From: Cynocephalus volans
Taxonomy: Eukaryota; Chordata; Mammalia; Dermoptera; Cynocephalidae
Direction: 5' to 3'
Assembly (NCBI RefSeq): GCF_027409185.1
Contig: NC_084474.1
Location: 93,809,005 to 93,873,004, forward strand
DNA: 64,000 nt
Numbering within the stretch: the stretch's first letter is position 1; each line of letters begins with the position of its first letter. Shown in pieces: positions 22,560-34,380 of the stretch. Below the pieces are notes generated by a model, which was not told the origin of the DNA, ran no database searches, and saw nothing but the letters and a program-made list of their open reading frames with translations. The position numbers and the translations under genes are program-made.

Positions 22560-22735
22560 CAGATGGTGTTTTGAGCATTTTAATAAGAGCTATTTGCAGT
22601 GTTGCTGCCATAAAAAAAATTCCTCTTAATGAGCAAATGCACGTTGGTAGCGAGTTAAAGGCGCTGAGATGTTTTAAATATTATGTACGTCTTGCTCATG
22701 TTAACAAACCTGATTTTTAATTACACCTTCCCTGC
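22560..22735. promoter_or_regulatory. AT-rich TAAT-containing island (enhancer candidate)
   Basis: TTTTAATAAGAGC at about 22577, CTTAATGAGCAAATG at about 22625, GCGAGTTAAAGGCGC, ATGTTTTAAATATTATGTAC at about 22668 and GATTTTTAATTACACC at about 22711 sit in a 175-bp AT-rich island bounded by GC-rich unique DNA. There is no repeat signature. Confidence 0.35.
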
Positions 22736-24194
22736 TGCCTGGCTGGGTGAGGGTAGGGGAAGGGAGAAAAAATCAGGCAAAACAAGCATGGTTTGCCGTC
22801 AGAAGCAACACCAGTTTCCCCGGACCTCCCCTTTGCAGACGTTGCACTGATGTCGCACATAGACCTGGAGCTCGGTGGGGGTGCGTGGATGGCTCCCCAC
22901 TTGCTAGCTCTCGTTTCTCAGTCACAGGCCGAGCCCTGACCCTGGTCGAATGTTTAGCCTAACCCTTTTCATGTACTGAGCCCCAATCCTTGGTCATAGT
23001 CTGACCCCTGGCCCTGATCACACACTGAGCCCAGTCACATGCTGGACATTGGTCCTGGTCATGATGTGAGATTTGATCCAAGGCATGGACTGAGCCCTGA
23101 TCGTGTCCACAGACTAAGCCCTTGGATGTGCACTGATGACCTCAGCTCCCTCTGCTAGTGCCTTCCATGGAGGCAAACATGGTGGTCTGAGCAAGCAGGG
23201 AGGACCTGGTGGGCCCCGGAATGATGGTGTGGGCCTCAGGGAAAGCGGTGCTGGGCTGGGCTCCTTTCTGATGGCAGAGACACAGCTGGGGCTTGCCAAT
23301 CACTAGGTATGACGTGGGAAATGCCCCTTACCATGCTCGGTCCACAGCCTTCCACCTACTCCCCAGTGAGGATTCAGAGGTCCCCAAGGACCCTGAAGTC
23401 TCATCAGGTGCTGGAAGAGAGAGGGTGGGATTGTGGTCGTGTGTCCCTTCTGGCAGGCCCGTGCACACGTCTCTTTCTGGCCCCCCACAACTCCCGGCAG
23501 GCATTGTCCACTATCTTCCTCCACACATGATAAAATGGTGGCTCTGGGGGTGAAGCAACTTTCCCAGGTCACACAGGTTGTGCACAGATGTTTGTCTGGT
23601 TCAAAGTCTGCAGACAGACAAATGCAAAGATACCCAGGCCCTCAGGGCCAGCGGATCCCTGTAGGGTGTGTGGGTGTTCGGGAAGCCTCCTTGGGGACAG
23701 ATGGATGCGTTCACAGAGGAGATGATGATGGAGATGTGTCCTGCCTCCTCCCACCCCACCCCAGCCTCCAGCCTCAGGAAGGCCACCTGTCCCACCTCAT
23801 TCCAGGGAGTAGATGAAAGCTGTGTCCAGAGATGGAGCCGAGGCGTAGGCACGGCCCACGCGTGCTTTCCCTTCTGCTTCTCTGTGCACAATATCTTCAT
23901 TCTCTTTCCTTTAGCAGGGCCTCGTCCTGGGGCAGTGGTCCGGCTGCCCCCAGCTCCTCCACCAGCAAAGGGTTAAATGTTTCCCTAGATCCAGTTTTAA
24001 AGACTCCCAGGGAAGAGCCTTGGTTGGTCCATGTTGGGTCATGTGCTCATTCCATGGACCAATCAGCTGCCATTTCACCAACAGGTGCTGTGATTGGCAG
24101 CCCCAGTGGGAGGTGAGGTTGGGTGTTGCCCGCCCAGCAGGCCACCTGCCTGGGAGGGGAACTGAGAGCCTGGTGTGTGTGTGGGGGCACCGAA

Positions 24195-24445
24195 ATAACC
24201 CTTTCCTGTCATCAGGAGGAAAACATTATTGCTAGTGGCAGTGTAATGACCATAGGCATTCAGGGACAGTCATCTTTATTGTAATCTGTCACTTCCATTT
24301 GGTGGTAATAATGAAAACATCAAATTAATGAAAACACTAGGCTGGTTATGTATTTTAATGTCATATGCATGAGTTTTTGCCCAAAGATAAGCTGCAGTAA
24401 TAAGTGCGATTAACTCTTTAACAAGCCTCCTATTTACATTTTTTT
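24195..24445. promoter_or_regulatory. AT-rich conserved-element-like island (enhancer candidate)
   Basis: This 250-bp unique island contains CTTTATTGTAATCTGTCAC at about 24271, CATCAAATTAATGAAAACAC at about 24318, GTATTTTAATGTCATATGCA at about 24350 and GTGCGATTAACTCTTTAACA at about 24402. It has no repeat landmarks or coding frame and many homeodomain-like TAAT/ATTA cores. Confidence 0.4.
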
Positions 24446-24739
24446 TTGAAAAGTGATGCTGATTTGCAAGCAGGGACTCCAGAGAGCCTGGAACCCCGAT
24501 GGTCTCCCCGCGCTTTCTCCTTTACCATATCAGTGCGTGTCAGCTGCGAGGAAACTTCTCTGTCCGCGCATCTCAACCTCTCACAGAAAGGAGACGAAGG
24601 TCAGAAGAGATTGGGCCTCACTGAGGTGGCACGACCCCGCAGAGCTGGGGTAAGGCGGGGTCCCCTGACCCCCAGGTGGCTGCCCTGCATTTGTCCAGCC
24701 CCATGGGCACTGGTCTAACTTCACAGCCCAGCAGTGCCA

Positions 24740-25330
24740 TCGTGCAGAGCAGGTGAAGTTGCTGTGGCCTTTCTTTGCTCAAGAACCTTCCATGGCTCCC
24801 AAGGCCCAGAGGAGGAAGCTAACACTGGCTTGTGGGGGTTGCATTGATGAGATGCCCGCCCCGCCCTCCGTGCCCCTCTCTCGCCCCTCCCACTGTCCCC
24901 TGGAATGGTTTTGGTTGTTGGAACGCACCCGGCCCTCCCCTTCCTCCAGAATTCACTGCTGCTGTTCCTGCTGTCAGGGACGTCCTTCCCCTCTTCTCTG
25001 CTCAATGACACCTGTTGATTTTCAGGTCCCAGCTTAGTGTCTCTGGCCACTGCTGGGCAAGCTCTGTGCTCCCCGGGTCCCTAAGGGGACTCCGTGACAC
25101 AGCACTTGCCGTGCTTTCCTCTGCTTGCTCTCTGTCCCCCGGGCTGTGTCGCTCTGGGGTCAGCTGCTGCTCCTTTCTCTCAGCACCCACAGCCACAGTA
25201 GCAGCAGCTCTGCCACTCTCAGCTCCTTGAGGTGGCTGGCTGTGCCTGGCACTTTGCATGGGCCTTGGAGCTCCTGCTTCCACTCAGTGCCAGGCCCTGG
25301 CTGGTCCCATAGTGCATATTGGTAAGGGGA
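24740..25330 (+). mobile_element. L2 LINE fragment
   Basis: CTTCCATGGCTCCCAAGGCC at about 24787, the TCAATGACACCTGTTGATTT region at about 25002 and later L2-like pyrimidine-rich blocks are in L2 3' order. Divergence is high. Confidence 0.5.
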
Positions 25331-27730
25331 GGGACGAACAAGAAAGACACGAGAAATGTGCAAAAGCCACAGGAGCTGTGGGAACGGCCACTTGCCGTGG
25401 GCCACCTGTCCCCCTCCGCCTCAGGTCTCAACCTCAGCACGGCTGCTATCAATGTCCCCAGGGCTGGAGCACCAGGTGGGGGCAGGGTCCTCCTCAAGGT
25501 GGGGCCCCCAAGAGGAGTGGCTTCCCAGGAGGCTGGACCAGTCAGCCTTGGGATGGAGCTGTGCAGGGAGCAAGGGCCCGACAGAGGTGGTCCCTGGGCA
25601 AGACACGGAAAGACCCCGCCATCACGGCCAACTGGCATGACATGGCCAGGAAACTGGGAAGTGCTGCTCTCCAGGTGTGGCTGGGGCAGGCCCAGCATCA
25701 CATCTGAGCTCGGGCCCTCCAGATGCTTTCGGGGGACCCATAAGGTCAAAACTGTTTCCAGGACTGGCCAGGTGGAACGGAAGGGAGCCCAGGGCACAAC
25801 CACAGTGTCTGAGAGACCTGTGCTCAGACCCCACTGTGCCCGGCACCGAGCGGCCCAGGTGAGCTCTTCACCTCCTTGGACTCCCTTCTCTCCTCTGGAC
25901 CACGGGGTCATAACACCTTCTTCAGAGGTTTTTTCTGAACACCAGAGAGTGTTTGCAAAGTGCCCAGCATTTGTATGGGCTCTAAAAATGGCACCGATTA
26001 CTGCCGGGAGTGATAATCTTCTTACAGACCTTATGAAATAGAATCCGATAGGTCTGTTGTTTCTGAAAGGGAGAAACTGAGGCACAGGAGGGAACTGACC
26101 AGCCCAGGGTTACACAGCGAGCAAGGATCCCAGCTGAGCCGCTCCCTCCTCGGGCTGCCTGGCATGCCTGCCCCCACCAACCCTCTTCAGACTCCACCAT
26201 GGGGTCCTCCCACCCCGAGTGGCCACACTCCCACCCTGCAGGCCTGGCCTCTGCAGAGCCGACTTCTTGGAGTGACTCTCCGTCTGGACAGGGCTTCCCC
26301 CATCATGAGAGCTGCTTTCTTATTGCCATGTGCCACTGACCGGGGAGGCTGGGCTAAAGGGATAGAGGAAGGAACGAAGCTGGGTGGGCAGGGGTGAGGG
26401 GTGGGGAGGGGCGACATTTTCTGGGTGGGCCTGGCTGGGCAGCATAATGGGAGAAGGGGCTGACCATCTCTATCTCACATATGGGTGTGCAGCGGGCACT
26501 CAGGGTGGCATCTTTTCCTGGTGCTGGTAGCAGTGGGGGAGCACGGAGAGGGAGCTGCAGGGCTGACCTGGGGGGGACTGGCCAGCATGGAATCGGGGGT
26601 AGGGAAAGAAGAGGGGGTGGGGCTCAGGGTAGTGCACTGGCCTGTAGGTGGGAAATGCACCCTCTTTTCCTGAGCGAGGGGCTCCACAGTGACTGTCTCC
26701 AAGGCCTGGGGGAGCCCCATGGGTCCTAGATTTCCCCACATCTGCTGGAGCCACTTCTGGTCCCTGCTGTGCCCCGTGCCACTTTGTGTCCCAGGGAGGA
26801 TGGGGCTGCTCTCTATAGTCCTGTGGGCCAGCCCGACCCCAGACCTGTTGGGGGATGGGGCTCCTCTTCCTCCTACTCCCCACCCAGGCCCAGAGCACAC
26901 GGGGGGTCTGAGGTGCTGTGGAGTTGAGGCCAGCTGGCCCAGCACGTGAGCTTCAGGGTGGCCTGCATGAGGTCACTGGGTTCCTGTTCAGCCCTTTCCT
27001 TGGAGTGACCTTGAAACCTTGCTGCCCTCTTGGCGTGGCCACCTGAGCCTCGACAGCCTCAGTGGCCTCCATGTTCTGGGGTTTTGAGGTGTGTCTGGGC
27101 CTGAAATCCAGGATGGGACAGGGGCTGGCTCATCCTGGGTACTGAGGCTGCTGAAACATTCATGTTCAAATGCGGAACACGCTGCACAAAAATAGCAGCC
27201 TGGTGTGAATTGTCCCTGCGGGGAACATATGCTACCTTGAGAGAGGGGGTGGCGGGTGGCGGGTGGCGGGGAGGGGCTGGGGTCCGTCTGCTGAGGGCCC
27301 TCAGAGCTGGAGACATTGGCACTCTGTGGGTATGTGTCGCTGGCACCGACTGTGGAGATGGCAGGCAGAGCCGCTGCTCATGAGGCACAACTGTGGGCAG
27401 GTACTGCCGGCTGTCCTCAGGGGCTGCTGTCTCCTCCCCCAGGTAAGGAAACCCAGGGAGAGAGGCCTAAAGACTGCTAGGGCACACAGAGGAAGGGGCA
27501 GAGCCGGGACTGGCCTTCCTGATGCCAAGAGAGGAGGCACTGCTGTTGGCATGGGTGGGACAGACCCATTCATTCATCGATCAGTCACTGTGCTAGGTGC
27601 TGGGTTCTCAGCTCACACTGGCCTGGCTCATCCTAGGCTGTGCTTGGGGATCTTCGAGCCTCAGTTTCCCTGTCAATGAAATGGAGGGGATTGAAGTCAA
27701 CAAGCCTCTCACCAAGGGCCCTTTGGAGCC
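25331..27730. other. Unique GC-rich sequence
   Basis: No gene is supported. A reverse MIR is likely at 26060-26140 (GAGAAACTGAGGCACAGGAG). A short run of three GGTGGCGG-type units lies at about 27248-27272. Confidence 0.4.
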
Positions 27731-27800
27731 CTACCAGCTCAGGCCAAGGGTGAAGCTGGCCTATGCTACCAGCTCAGGCCAAGGGCGAAGCTGGCCCATA
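27731..27800 (+). repeat. Tandem duplication, 35 bp x 2
   Basis: CTACCAGCTCAGGCCAAGGG begins at 27731 and again at 27766. The units differ at a few positions. Confidence 0.85.
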
Positions 27801-27889
27801 TGAGGGCGATCGGTCTTTTTAGCCTGGATTCCCCCCACCCCCAGGGGCTGCCTCTCTTCTGCCACCCTCCTTCTGTCGTTCCAGCACAG

Positions 27890-28110
27890 GTGGCATGGGC
27901 TCTGATACTGGCTGCCTGGTCTGCCTCAGGCTTTATTAGTTAATCTCTCTGTGCCTCAGTTTCTTCTCTGTCAAATGAGGAGCTTATCCTCTCCACCTTA
28001 GCAGGTGGTGGCAGGAGGAGATGAGGCCGTAGATCTAAAGCCCTTATAACAGAACCTGGCCTGCACGGGCCAGCACTACCAAAGATGTCATTATTACTAC
28101 GATCCACTGT
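27890..28110 (+). mobile_element. MIR SINE
   Basis: TTAATCTCTCTGTGCCTCAG, then TTTCTTCTCTGTCAAATGAG, then an ATCTAAAGCCCTTATAACAG-type 3' block follow MIR order. Confidence 0.7.
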
Positions 28111-29265
28111 CTCCTGAGCACCCACTTAGAGCTGGTCCCAGTTCTGGGGTCTAAGGACCCAGAGATGAAGGGAACTTGTGAGGCCTTGTCTTCAAGGTCT
28201 CAGGTCCACTGTGTGAGGATGGGCCCTGGCTGCACCTGGGCAGGACTGGGGCACAGGACTGGGTGGTTAGAGATGAGACTTTATGTCTGTGCACCCTGAG
28301 CAGGGTTGAGGCCTGCTCTGGGCTGGGAGGCTTTAGCTGGTCACACTCCCTCCCCTGCCTCTCGGGTCCCTTTCAGGGCTGGGGAGTCCTTCTTCCTGTC
28401 TATCCTGGCTTCCTCCTGCTGCAGCTCTAAGCAGCTCCTCTTTAAGAACTGATTATGACAGCCAGCAGTGGGTAGAAGGGATGCTGGGGGTGAGGCTTCC
28501 GGTCTGGCCCAGAGGCAGGCGCCGCTACGGCTCCTTTCAAAGCCTTCTTCCAGGTGCGCCCGCAGCCGAGCTGCCCCACGGGGCGTGGGGACAACAGGAG
28601 CTTCTGCCGAGAGAAGGGAGCTCTTCTCTGCACACTTGCGAGGCCGGCTCTGCCTCTTTCTCATCCACAGTGGGATCGGGGTGATGGAGGGGATCATTCC
28701 CTCCTCTGATTTTGCCTCAGAGGAGGCTCGAGGTGAGACAAGGAACAGTGAACGGGGAGCTACTTCTACCACCTTTGTTATTACCGATGAATGAACTGCC
28801 CACATGCCCTCCCTCTCCTCCCCTAGGACCTCCTGCCTTCACCCTGGTGACACCTGCTGCCTCCTTGGCTTGGACAGTGGAGCCACTGAGGTGTTAGAGC
28901 AGGGGTGTGACGTGGTCCCAGGGGGACTTTAGGAGTGGCCTTATCCCAGCTGGCTGGTGTGGGTCATGTTGTCAGGGCTGTAGGAGTTGAGGGTGGGTTC
29001 CTAGGAAGAGCTGGCAGAGTGGGAGGTGGGGGCAGCTTCCGTGAGGAGGTCGGGCTGGGACTGTGCTCAGCAGAAGGGGTCAGGACCAGCCTTTGGGAAG
29101 AATCGTGTGTGTGAGAGCCCTGGGCAGGGAAGGTGGGAGCCTCCCCCGTGAGCCAGGTGTGTGTGAGGGACCTGCCTCGGTCATCTCACTGTGCTTTTTA
29201 AGTCTGGAGGAGGAAAGAGAGGGTGTGAACCAGGGTGGCCAGGGTGGCCAGGCCCAGGCTTATAC
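28111..29265. other. Unique sequence
   Basis: No gene, named repeat or regulatory signal is evident. 28470-28640 is somewhat richer in CpG. Confidence 0.4.
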
Positions 29266-29266
29266 A

Positions 29267-29270
<4 letters not shown>

Positions 29271-29332
<62 letters not shown>
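29271..29332 (+). repeat. (AC)31 microsatellite
   Basis: Uninterrupted AC dinucleotides for 62 bp. A pure tract of this length is expected to vary in length between individuals. Confidence 0.98.
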
Positions 29333-29335
<3 letters not shown>

Positions 29336-29489
29336 AGATCTGCAGCATGCTCTGTCCCTCGCTGACCTCACTGGGGGTAATGATGGGAGTTCCTGTCTGG
29401 GCCAGGAGCTCCCTGGGGGACCTTCTCACTGTCTCTGTGGTCTGGCTCACATGGTGGCTGGCACAAAGCATGCCCTGCCCCACATACTC

Positions 29490-29580
29490 TAGACCAGGGG
29501 CTCTCAAGCCCCAAGGGCACCAGGATCGCCTGGGCTCTGATTCGCTACACCTGGGTGGGGCTAACCAGGTGTGTCTCAGT
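29490..29580 (+). mobile_element. MER20-like DNA transposon fragment
   Basis: CCAGGGGCTCTCAAGCCCCA, then CACCAGGATCGCCTGGGCTC resemble one end of MER20 (hAT group). It is short and diverged. Confidence 0.3.
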
Positions 29581-29984
29581 GAGCAGGGGTCTGAGGTGGC
29601 CACACCTGCCCCCGGGATGCTGCCACACTCTTACTTGCATGCCTTCTTCCCAGGTTGAGATCAAGACAAATGCCTTCCCAGCAGTGGGGTGGAAGCTGGG
29701 ACCCACGCCTACCTGCCCATCCTACCCAGGAATTCTCAGACCCCAGGGGGACTCCCATCTGCTAGAGACTGGAGGTGGGTGGGCAGACTCACAGGAGGAT
29801 CAGCCCCATGCGGGCCAGCAGGGCCCACAAAGGACATTTCTCATTCTGCCACATTGTTTTTAATCAGCCAGCTTCAGGCCGGCTGGGAAACCCCTTCAGG
29901 GGCAGATGTCCCCCAATGCCCTTTCAGAAGTCAACATATTTGGAAGGAACTGGAATCCGTCTCTGGGCACCGACGTTATTCACT

Positions 29985-30230
29985 GTTGGAGACCAAGCTG
30001 CTGAAAATTTTAATTTGTAATTAAAATAGAAATTAATCCTCTTCCCCAACTACCTGCTATATCCAGCCGGAGGAGCAAAAAAGTTTTACGCTGCTAATTA
30101 ATGTTATCACCCGTTAGCTTTATTTACATAAGCAGATATAATTCAAAGGCTTGGCAGGAGCTGATAGGGAACCTAAAAAAACCCATTTTTTAAAAAAGTT
30201 AAAAAAAATTAATTACCTTGATCCTCCCTC
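29985..30230. promoter_or_regulatory. AT-rich TAAT-dense island (enhancer candidate)
   Basis: TTTTAATTTGTAATTAAAAT (about 30006), AAATTAATCC, GCTGCTAATTAATGTTATCA (about 30091), GCTTTATTTACATAAGC (about 30118) and AAAAAATTAATTACC (about 30204) give one of the densest homeodomain-core clusters in the window. No repeat family fits and there is no coding frame. Confidence 0.45.
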
Positions 30231-30389
30231 TTGTATTCTAATCACAGACTTGCAGGGTTCCCTTTTTAGTGCTCCCCCAAACCCATGGCTGGCGCTTTCT
30301 TTGATGAACTGGGCACTTGTTCCAAAGGCAGGGAGGAGACGCTGAAAATTGCCTCGAGGCAGCGGCAGGAGGACGCGTCCTAGTCGGCA

Positions 30390-30545
30390 CAGGAAAGGCC
30401 CCACGATAATTATGTACTGTTTCTGGTGTTGGGTGTTTTTGTTACTCGGTTAAATAGATTCTAAGTATCACATTAAGGTCTTGAAAAGTTCCTGGCAGAT
30501 TAATACATCATACTAACTGCTCTGACATTCCGCAGGTTTTTCATG
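30390..30545. promoter_or_regulatory. Second AT-rich island (enhancer candidate)
   Basis: ACGATAATTATGTACTGTTT (about 30403), GTTACTCGGTTAAATAGATT and AGATTAATACATCATACTAA (about 30497) form a unique AT-rich block 160 bp from the preceding one. The two may be parts of one element. Confidence 0.35.
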
Positions 30546-30860
30546 GAGGCTCGGGTCTGTCTGGTGACGTGGTGTGCCTGCAGTCACTTCCCTGGAGGGG
30601 CCATCCTGGAGGTTTCTCCCCTCCAGCAGCATGGGTGAGGACCCCGTCAGCCTGCCTCCTTGTTCCTTTGAAATGGAGACTTGGATATTTAAATAAGTTG
30701 CCGGTTGCCTGGGCGACAGTCACATAAAGTGTTGACAGCTGTGTTGCTGGGGTGGGAGTGGCGGAGTTGGTCTGCTATTCAATCAACAAACATTTGGTGG
30801 AGCCCTCCATGTGGCAGCCTGAGTGTGCCACTGCGTGATGTAGACAAGCTCCCTGACTAC

Positions 30861-31361
30861 TGTGGGTTCAGCTGTGGCCCCCAGAAAGATCTGTGCAAGT
30901 CTGAGCCCCGGCACCTTTGAACGTGAGCTCATTTAGATATAGGGTCTTTGTAGATGGAAGCAAGTTAAGATGAAGTCATGCTGGAATGGGTGGTCCCTAA
31001 TCGCACGTGACTGGGGTCCTTATAACAAGAGGGAAATTGGACACAGACATAGAGAAGAGAATGCCATTTGAAGACACAGAGACGCAGAGGGAGACAGAGG
31101 CACAGGGAGCAGGCCACGCGGTGATGGAGGCAGAGATCGGAGTGACATACCCACAAGCCAAGGGACGTCAGGGATTAGCGACAAGTCCCAGAAGCTGGGA
31201 AGGAGGCCTGGAACACTTGGTCAGGGCCTCCAGAAGGAACCAGCCCTGCTGACACGTTGATTTCAGATTCTGGCCTCCAGACCTGTGAGAGAATAAGTTT
31301 TTGTTGCTTTAAGCCATCCAGGTTGTGGTAATTTGTTATGGCAGCCCAGGAGACAAACACA
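30861..31361 (+). mobile_element. MaLR LTR, MLT1A-like, sense
   Basis: Nearly the full MLT1 order is present: TGTGGGTTCAGCTGTGGCCC, TAGGGTCTTTGTAGATGGAA, GGGGTCCTTATAACAAGAGG, TTGGACACAGACATAGAGAA, GGCCTCCAGAAGGAACC, TTTGTTGCTTTAAGCCATCC and TTTGTTATGGCAGCCCAGGA. It is a solo LTR ending near ACAAACACA. Flanking ACTAC and ACTGC may be a decayed target duplication. Confidence 0.85.
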
Positions 31362-31544
31362 CTGCCCCATGGAGCCTCCGTCTAATAGGGGACACGGATA
31401 GTCTGTTGTCGCAGACATGTAAGGAGCCACCAAGGAGCTCAGGGTGCTAGGTCCAGCCCCTAGGCTCAGAGAAGGCTTCCTGGAGGAGGGGGAGCCGGGG
31501 CTGAGACTGGTGGTCGGGTGCTCGGGGCCCTATGCAGGCTGTCT

Positions 31545-31920
31545 CGCCCGGCACTCCTGATTCAACCAGCCTTTTCCCCCAATCCCTCCTGAACTGTCCC
31601 TTTGCCATTCCCTCCACATGATGGCCTCTCTGCTGCACCCCTCTTTGAGGCCCCAGCCCACCTATGGCCCCACCCAAATGCCGCCTCTTCCAAGAAACGT
31701 CCCGAGCATGGCACCTGGGAAAGGCCTCTGCCCTGCCCCACACAGCACCTCGCTCTGTTGGGTGCCCACCCACTCCAGCCACAAGGCTGCCATTTCTGTC
31801 TGTTTTCTGTTCTGTCTTCCCTTGCTAGACTGTAATCTCCTTGGGGCTATATTCCACTCTGTGTCCCCAGTCTGTCCCCATGCATGGCATACTCAAATGC
31901 TTGGTAACTGTTGGCCAAAC
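31545..31920 (+). mobile_element. L2 LINE 3' fragment
   Basis: TTGCTAGACTGTAATCTCCTT at about 31823, then ATTCCACTCTGTGTCCCCAG, then GCATGGCATACTCAAATGCT are the closing blocks of L2. Confidence 0.65.
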
Positions 31921-31984
31921 TCCTGGTGCAGGACGCTCCTCACCCTCCAGCCCACGCTGGAGTGAGTGCAGGAGCACAGGACAC

Positions 31985-32220
31985 ACCCAAGCTCCAGCCT
32001 GGCTCTGCCCAGCCCTGTGCACAACTCCCAGGCCTCAGTTTCCACACCTGAAAAATGGAGGCAGCCCCCTGGGCTCTGTGTGCCCCAGGGTGGGGTGAGG
32101 CAGCACCAGGTGGAAGGGCACTGCCCGCTGCCCACTGCGTGACCTCGGCAAGCAGCCCCTCTCTGACCTCCATCTCTTCATCTCCTGCAAGGGAAGAGAC
32201 GTTGACAATGACTGACCCTG
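31985..32220 (+). mobile_element. MIR SINE
   Basis: CCAGGCCTCAGTTTCCACAC and CTGAAAAATGGAGGCAG match the MIR core. Outer parts are diverged. Confidence 0.5.
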
Positions 32221-32329
32221 CATACCACGCCAGCCTGTGAGTCTCGGATCAAACACCACCTGCAATCAGAGGCCTGGGAGCCTGAAGAACCCTCGGCGAG
32301 TGCAAATTGACAGCTCCCTTGAGAAAGGA

Positions 32330-32540
32330 CAGCGTTTATTTCAGGGATGAAAGACAGTGCAACTGGAGGAACTTCCCCTTCATGCGGAGAGCAGCTGTGC
32401 TTCCAGAGTCTGAAAGAATTTCCTCCCCCCAGAAGAGATGTGGTGCGTTTTTTCCCCTCCATGAATGAAGGAAAGAAACGATGCTGAGTAGAGAGTAATT
32501 ACCCAAATTGAGGCGGAAATCAGGCTTGAAAGGGCGAGAA
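32330..32540. promoter_or_regulatory. AT-richer unique island, weak regulatory candidate
   Basis: GAGAGTAATTACCCAAATTG (about 32491) and the CAGCGTTTATTTCAGGG region stand out. There is no repeat signature. Confidence 0.2.
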
Positions 32541-33074
32541 ATGAAGAGGATCAGCCAGGAAGTGCCCCCTTCCCCTTCTCCTAAGTCCACCTGCTGGTCC
32601 CTGCCTGCTGCCCACTCCATGTCCCAGCTCAGGCCCCACGGATGTTGTCCCTTTCAGAAGTCTTGTCAGCCCTGGTGGGCTGGCCCCCCTCCCGCCACCC
32701 AGGAGGTCACCCCCATCCCGAGGAGTTTTCGCTCCCCACTCCCAAAGCTGTCCCACTGCACCCAGGATAACAGCACGAGCCTCCTGGCATCACACGATCT
32801 TAAGAAAAATCTTGAAGCGATGGAGTCATATAATTCTTTCCTCCCTCTTTGTAAAATTGTACCAGTGTTACCTGTTCAGTGTGGAAAGATTAGATGATAC
32901 TTGAGAACAAAAGAAATAAAAATTGCCCATATCCAGCCACTTGGAGAAATCCACCCCGATATTTGGAATGTCTGTTTTCCCTCCGGTCCTTTTTCTTTCC
33001 GTGGAACAGCCACCAGCACGGATGTCATGCTCCCTGTGTCTTTTCGTCCTGCCTGCCTGCTGAGGTCGCTCTTC

Positions 33075-33655
33075 TCTTATGCTGAGAAACCTCAGCTCTG
33101 AGCCACGAATGGACTTCCTGTCTCTGTGCGTTTGCCTGTTCTCAGCATCTCATACAGATGGAACCATACAGTGTGTGGTCTTTTGTGTCTGGCTTCTCTC
33201 ACTGAGTGTGAGGCTTTCAAGGTCCACCCATGTTGGAACACATCAGTACTTCATCTCTCCTTTATGACAAATAGCATTACGTGTATGGACAGACCACCTT
33301 TTGTTTATCCATTCGTCAGATGATGGACATTCGGGTTGTCTGCAACTTTTGGCTGCTATGAATGATGGTGCTATAAACATTTGTGTACAAGTTTTTGTGT
33401 GGACGTAGGTTTTATTTCTCTTGGGTATATGCCTAGGAGAGGAATTGCTGGGTCACTTGGGAGTGCTATGTTTCACTTTTTGAGGAACTGCAAACTGCTT
33501 TCCAAAGTCACTGCACTATTTCACATTTCCAGCAGCCTGTGTGAGAGTTCCAGTTTCTCCACCTCCTCTCCAGCGCTTGTTATTGTCTTTTTGATTCTGG
33601 CCATCTTAGTGGGTGTGAAGTGGTATCTCATTGTGTGTGTTTAACTTTTTTTTTA
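33075..33655 (-). mobile_element. L1 LINE 3' end, antisense
   Basis: On plus one reads the reverse complement of an L1 tail: CATACAGATGGAACCATACA, TTATCCATTCGTCAGATGAT, GGCTGCTATGAATGATGGTG, CTTGGGTATATGCCTAGGAG, GAATTGCTGGGTCACTTGGG, CTTTTTGATTCTGGCCATCT and GTGGTATCTCATTGTGTGTG. It is old, 5'-truncated and non-coding. Confidence 0.85.
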
Positions 33656-33943
33656 AGCCAAACTCTTACAAATGTTTTTGACTTCCACATGCCTTTCCCC
33701 CTAAACACTCTGAGAAGCCACCCTGTAGAAGAGAGTGTCCCCCCCCTTACGACATAGTGTTCTCACACAGGGCTGCTAAGGGTGGATGGTAGCCCTGTGA
33801 CAGCTCTATAATGTGAGTCCAGTGCCCAGGGCCTCCATGGGGTGATGCCTAGTGTGTGTCAAATAAATGCAGGAAGCCACTGGCCCAGGGCCACCCTGCT
33901 GGCCTGGGGAGAGCTGAGACCCAAATCCAATCAGTCTGGCCCT

Positions 33944-34380
33944 TTGGTAGGCAGGATGCTAAGGTGGCCCTCAAGATTCTTGTCCCCTGGTGAACACCAT
34001 CTGGAGCTTGGATATGATGAGCCATTCAGTTATGTGATATGGCACAGCTGACTTTAAAGAGGGGAAATTTTCTTGGGTGGGTCTGGCCTAATCAGGTGAG
34101 CCCTTTAATAGCAGAGGCATTTGTCCAGCTAGTCACAGAATGGGAGGCTAGAGATTTGACACACCATTGCTTAGGGATGGAGCAGCCACACGACAAGGAC
34201 TATGGCAGCCTCTTGCTTCTGAGAGCAGCCCTTGGCTGACAGCGGCAAGGAAACGAGACTTTAGTCCTACAGCCACAAGGCCCTGACTCTTTAACACCCT
34301 GAGTGGGCCTGAAAACTGGTTTTCTACTCTCCAGATGAGAGCCCAGCCTGGCCCACTCCTTGATTTTGGACTTGAGACAA
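33944..34380 (+). mobile_element. MaLR LTR, MLT1-like, sense
   Basis: GGTAGGCAGGATGCTAAGGT, CCCTCAAGATTCTTGTCCCC, GGCACAGCTGACTTTAAAGA, GGCCTAATCAGGTGAGCCCT, GAGCAGCCACACGACAAGGA and ATGAGAGCCCAGCCTGGCCC are MLT1 blocks in order. The 3' end is unclear. It is followed by about 150 bp that may be old retroviral internal or other repeat sequence. Confidence 0.75.

Noticed and set aside
22925-23125. Recurring CTGAGCCC words suggesting a degenerate minisatellite
   Set aside because: Spacing is irregular and unit borders cannot be aligned, so it is too weak to call a repeat.
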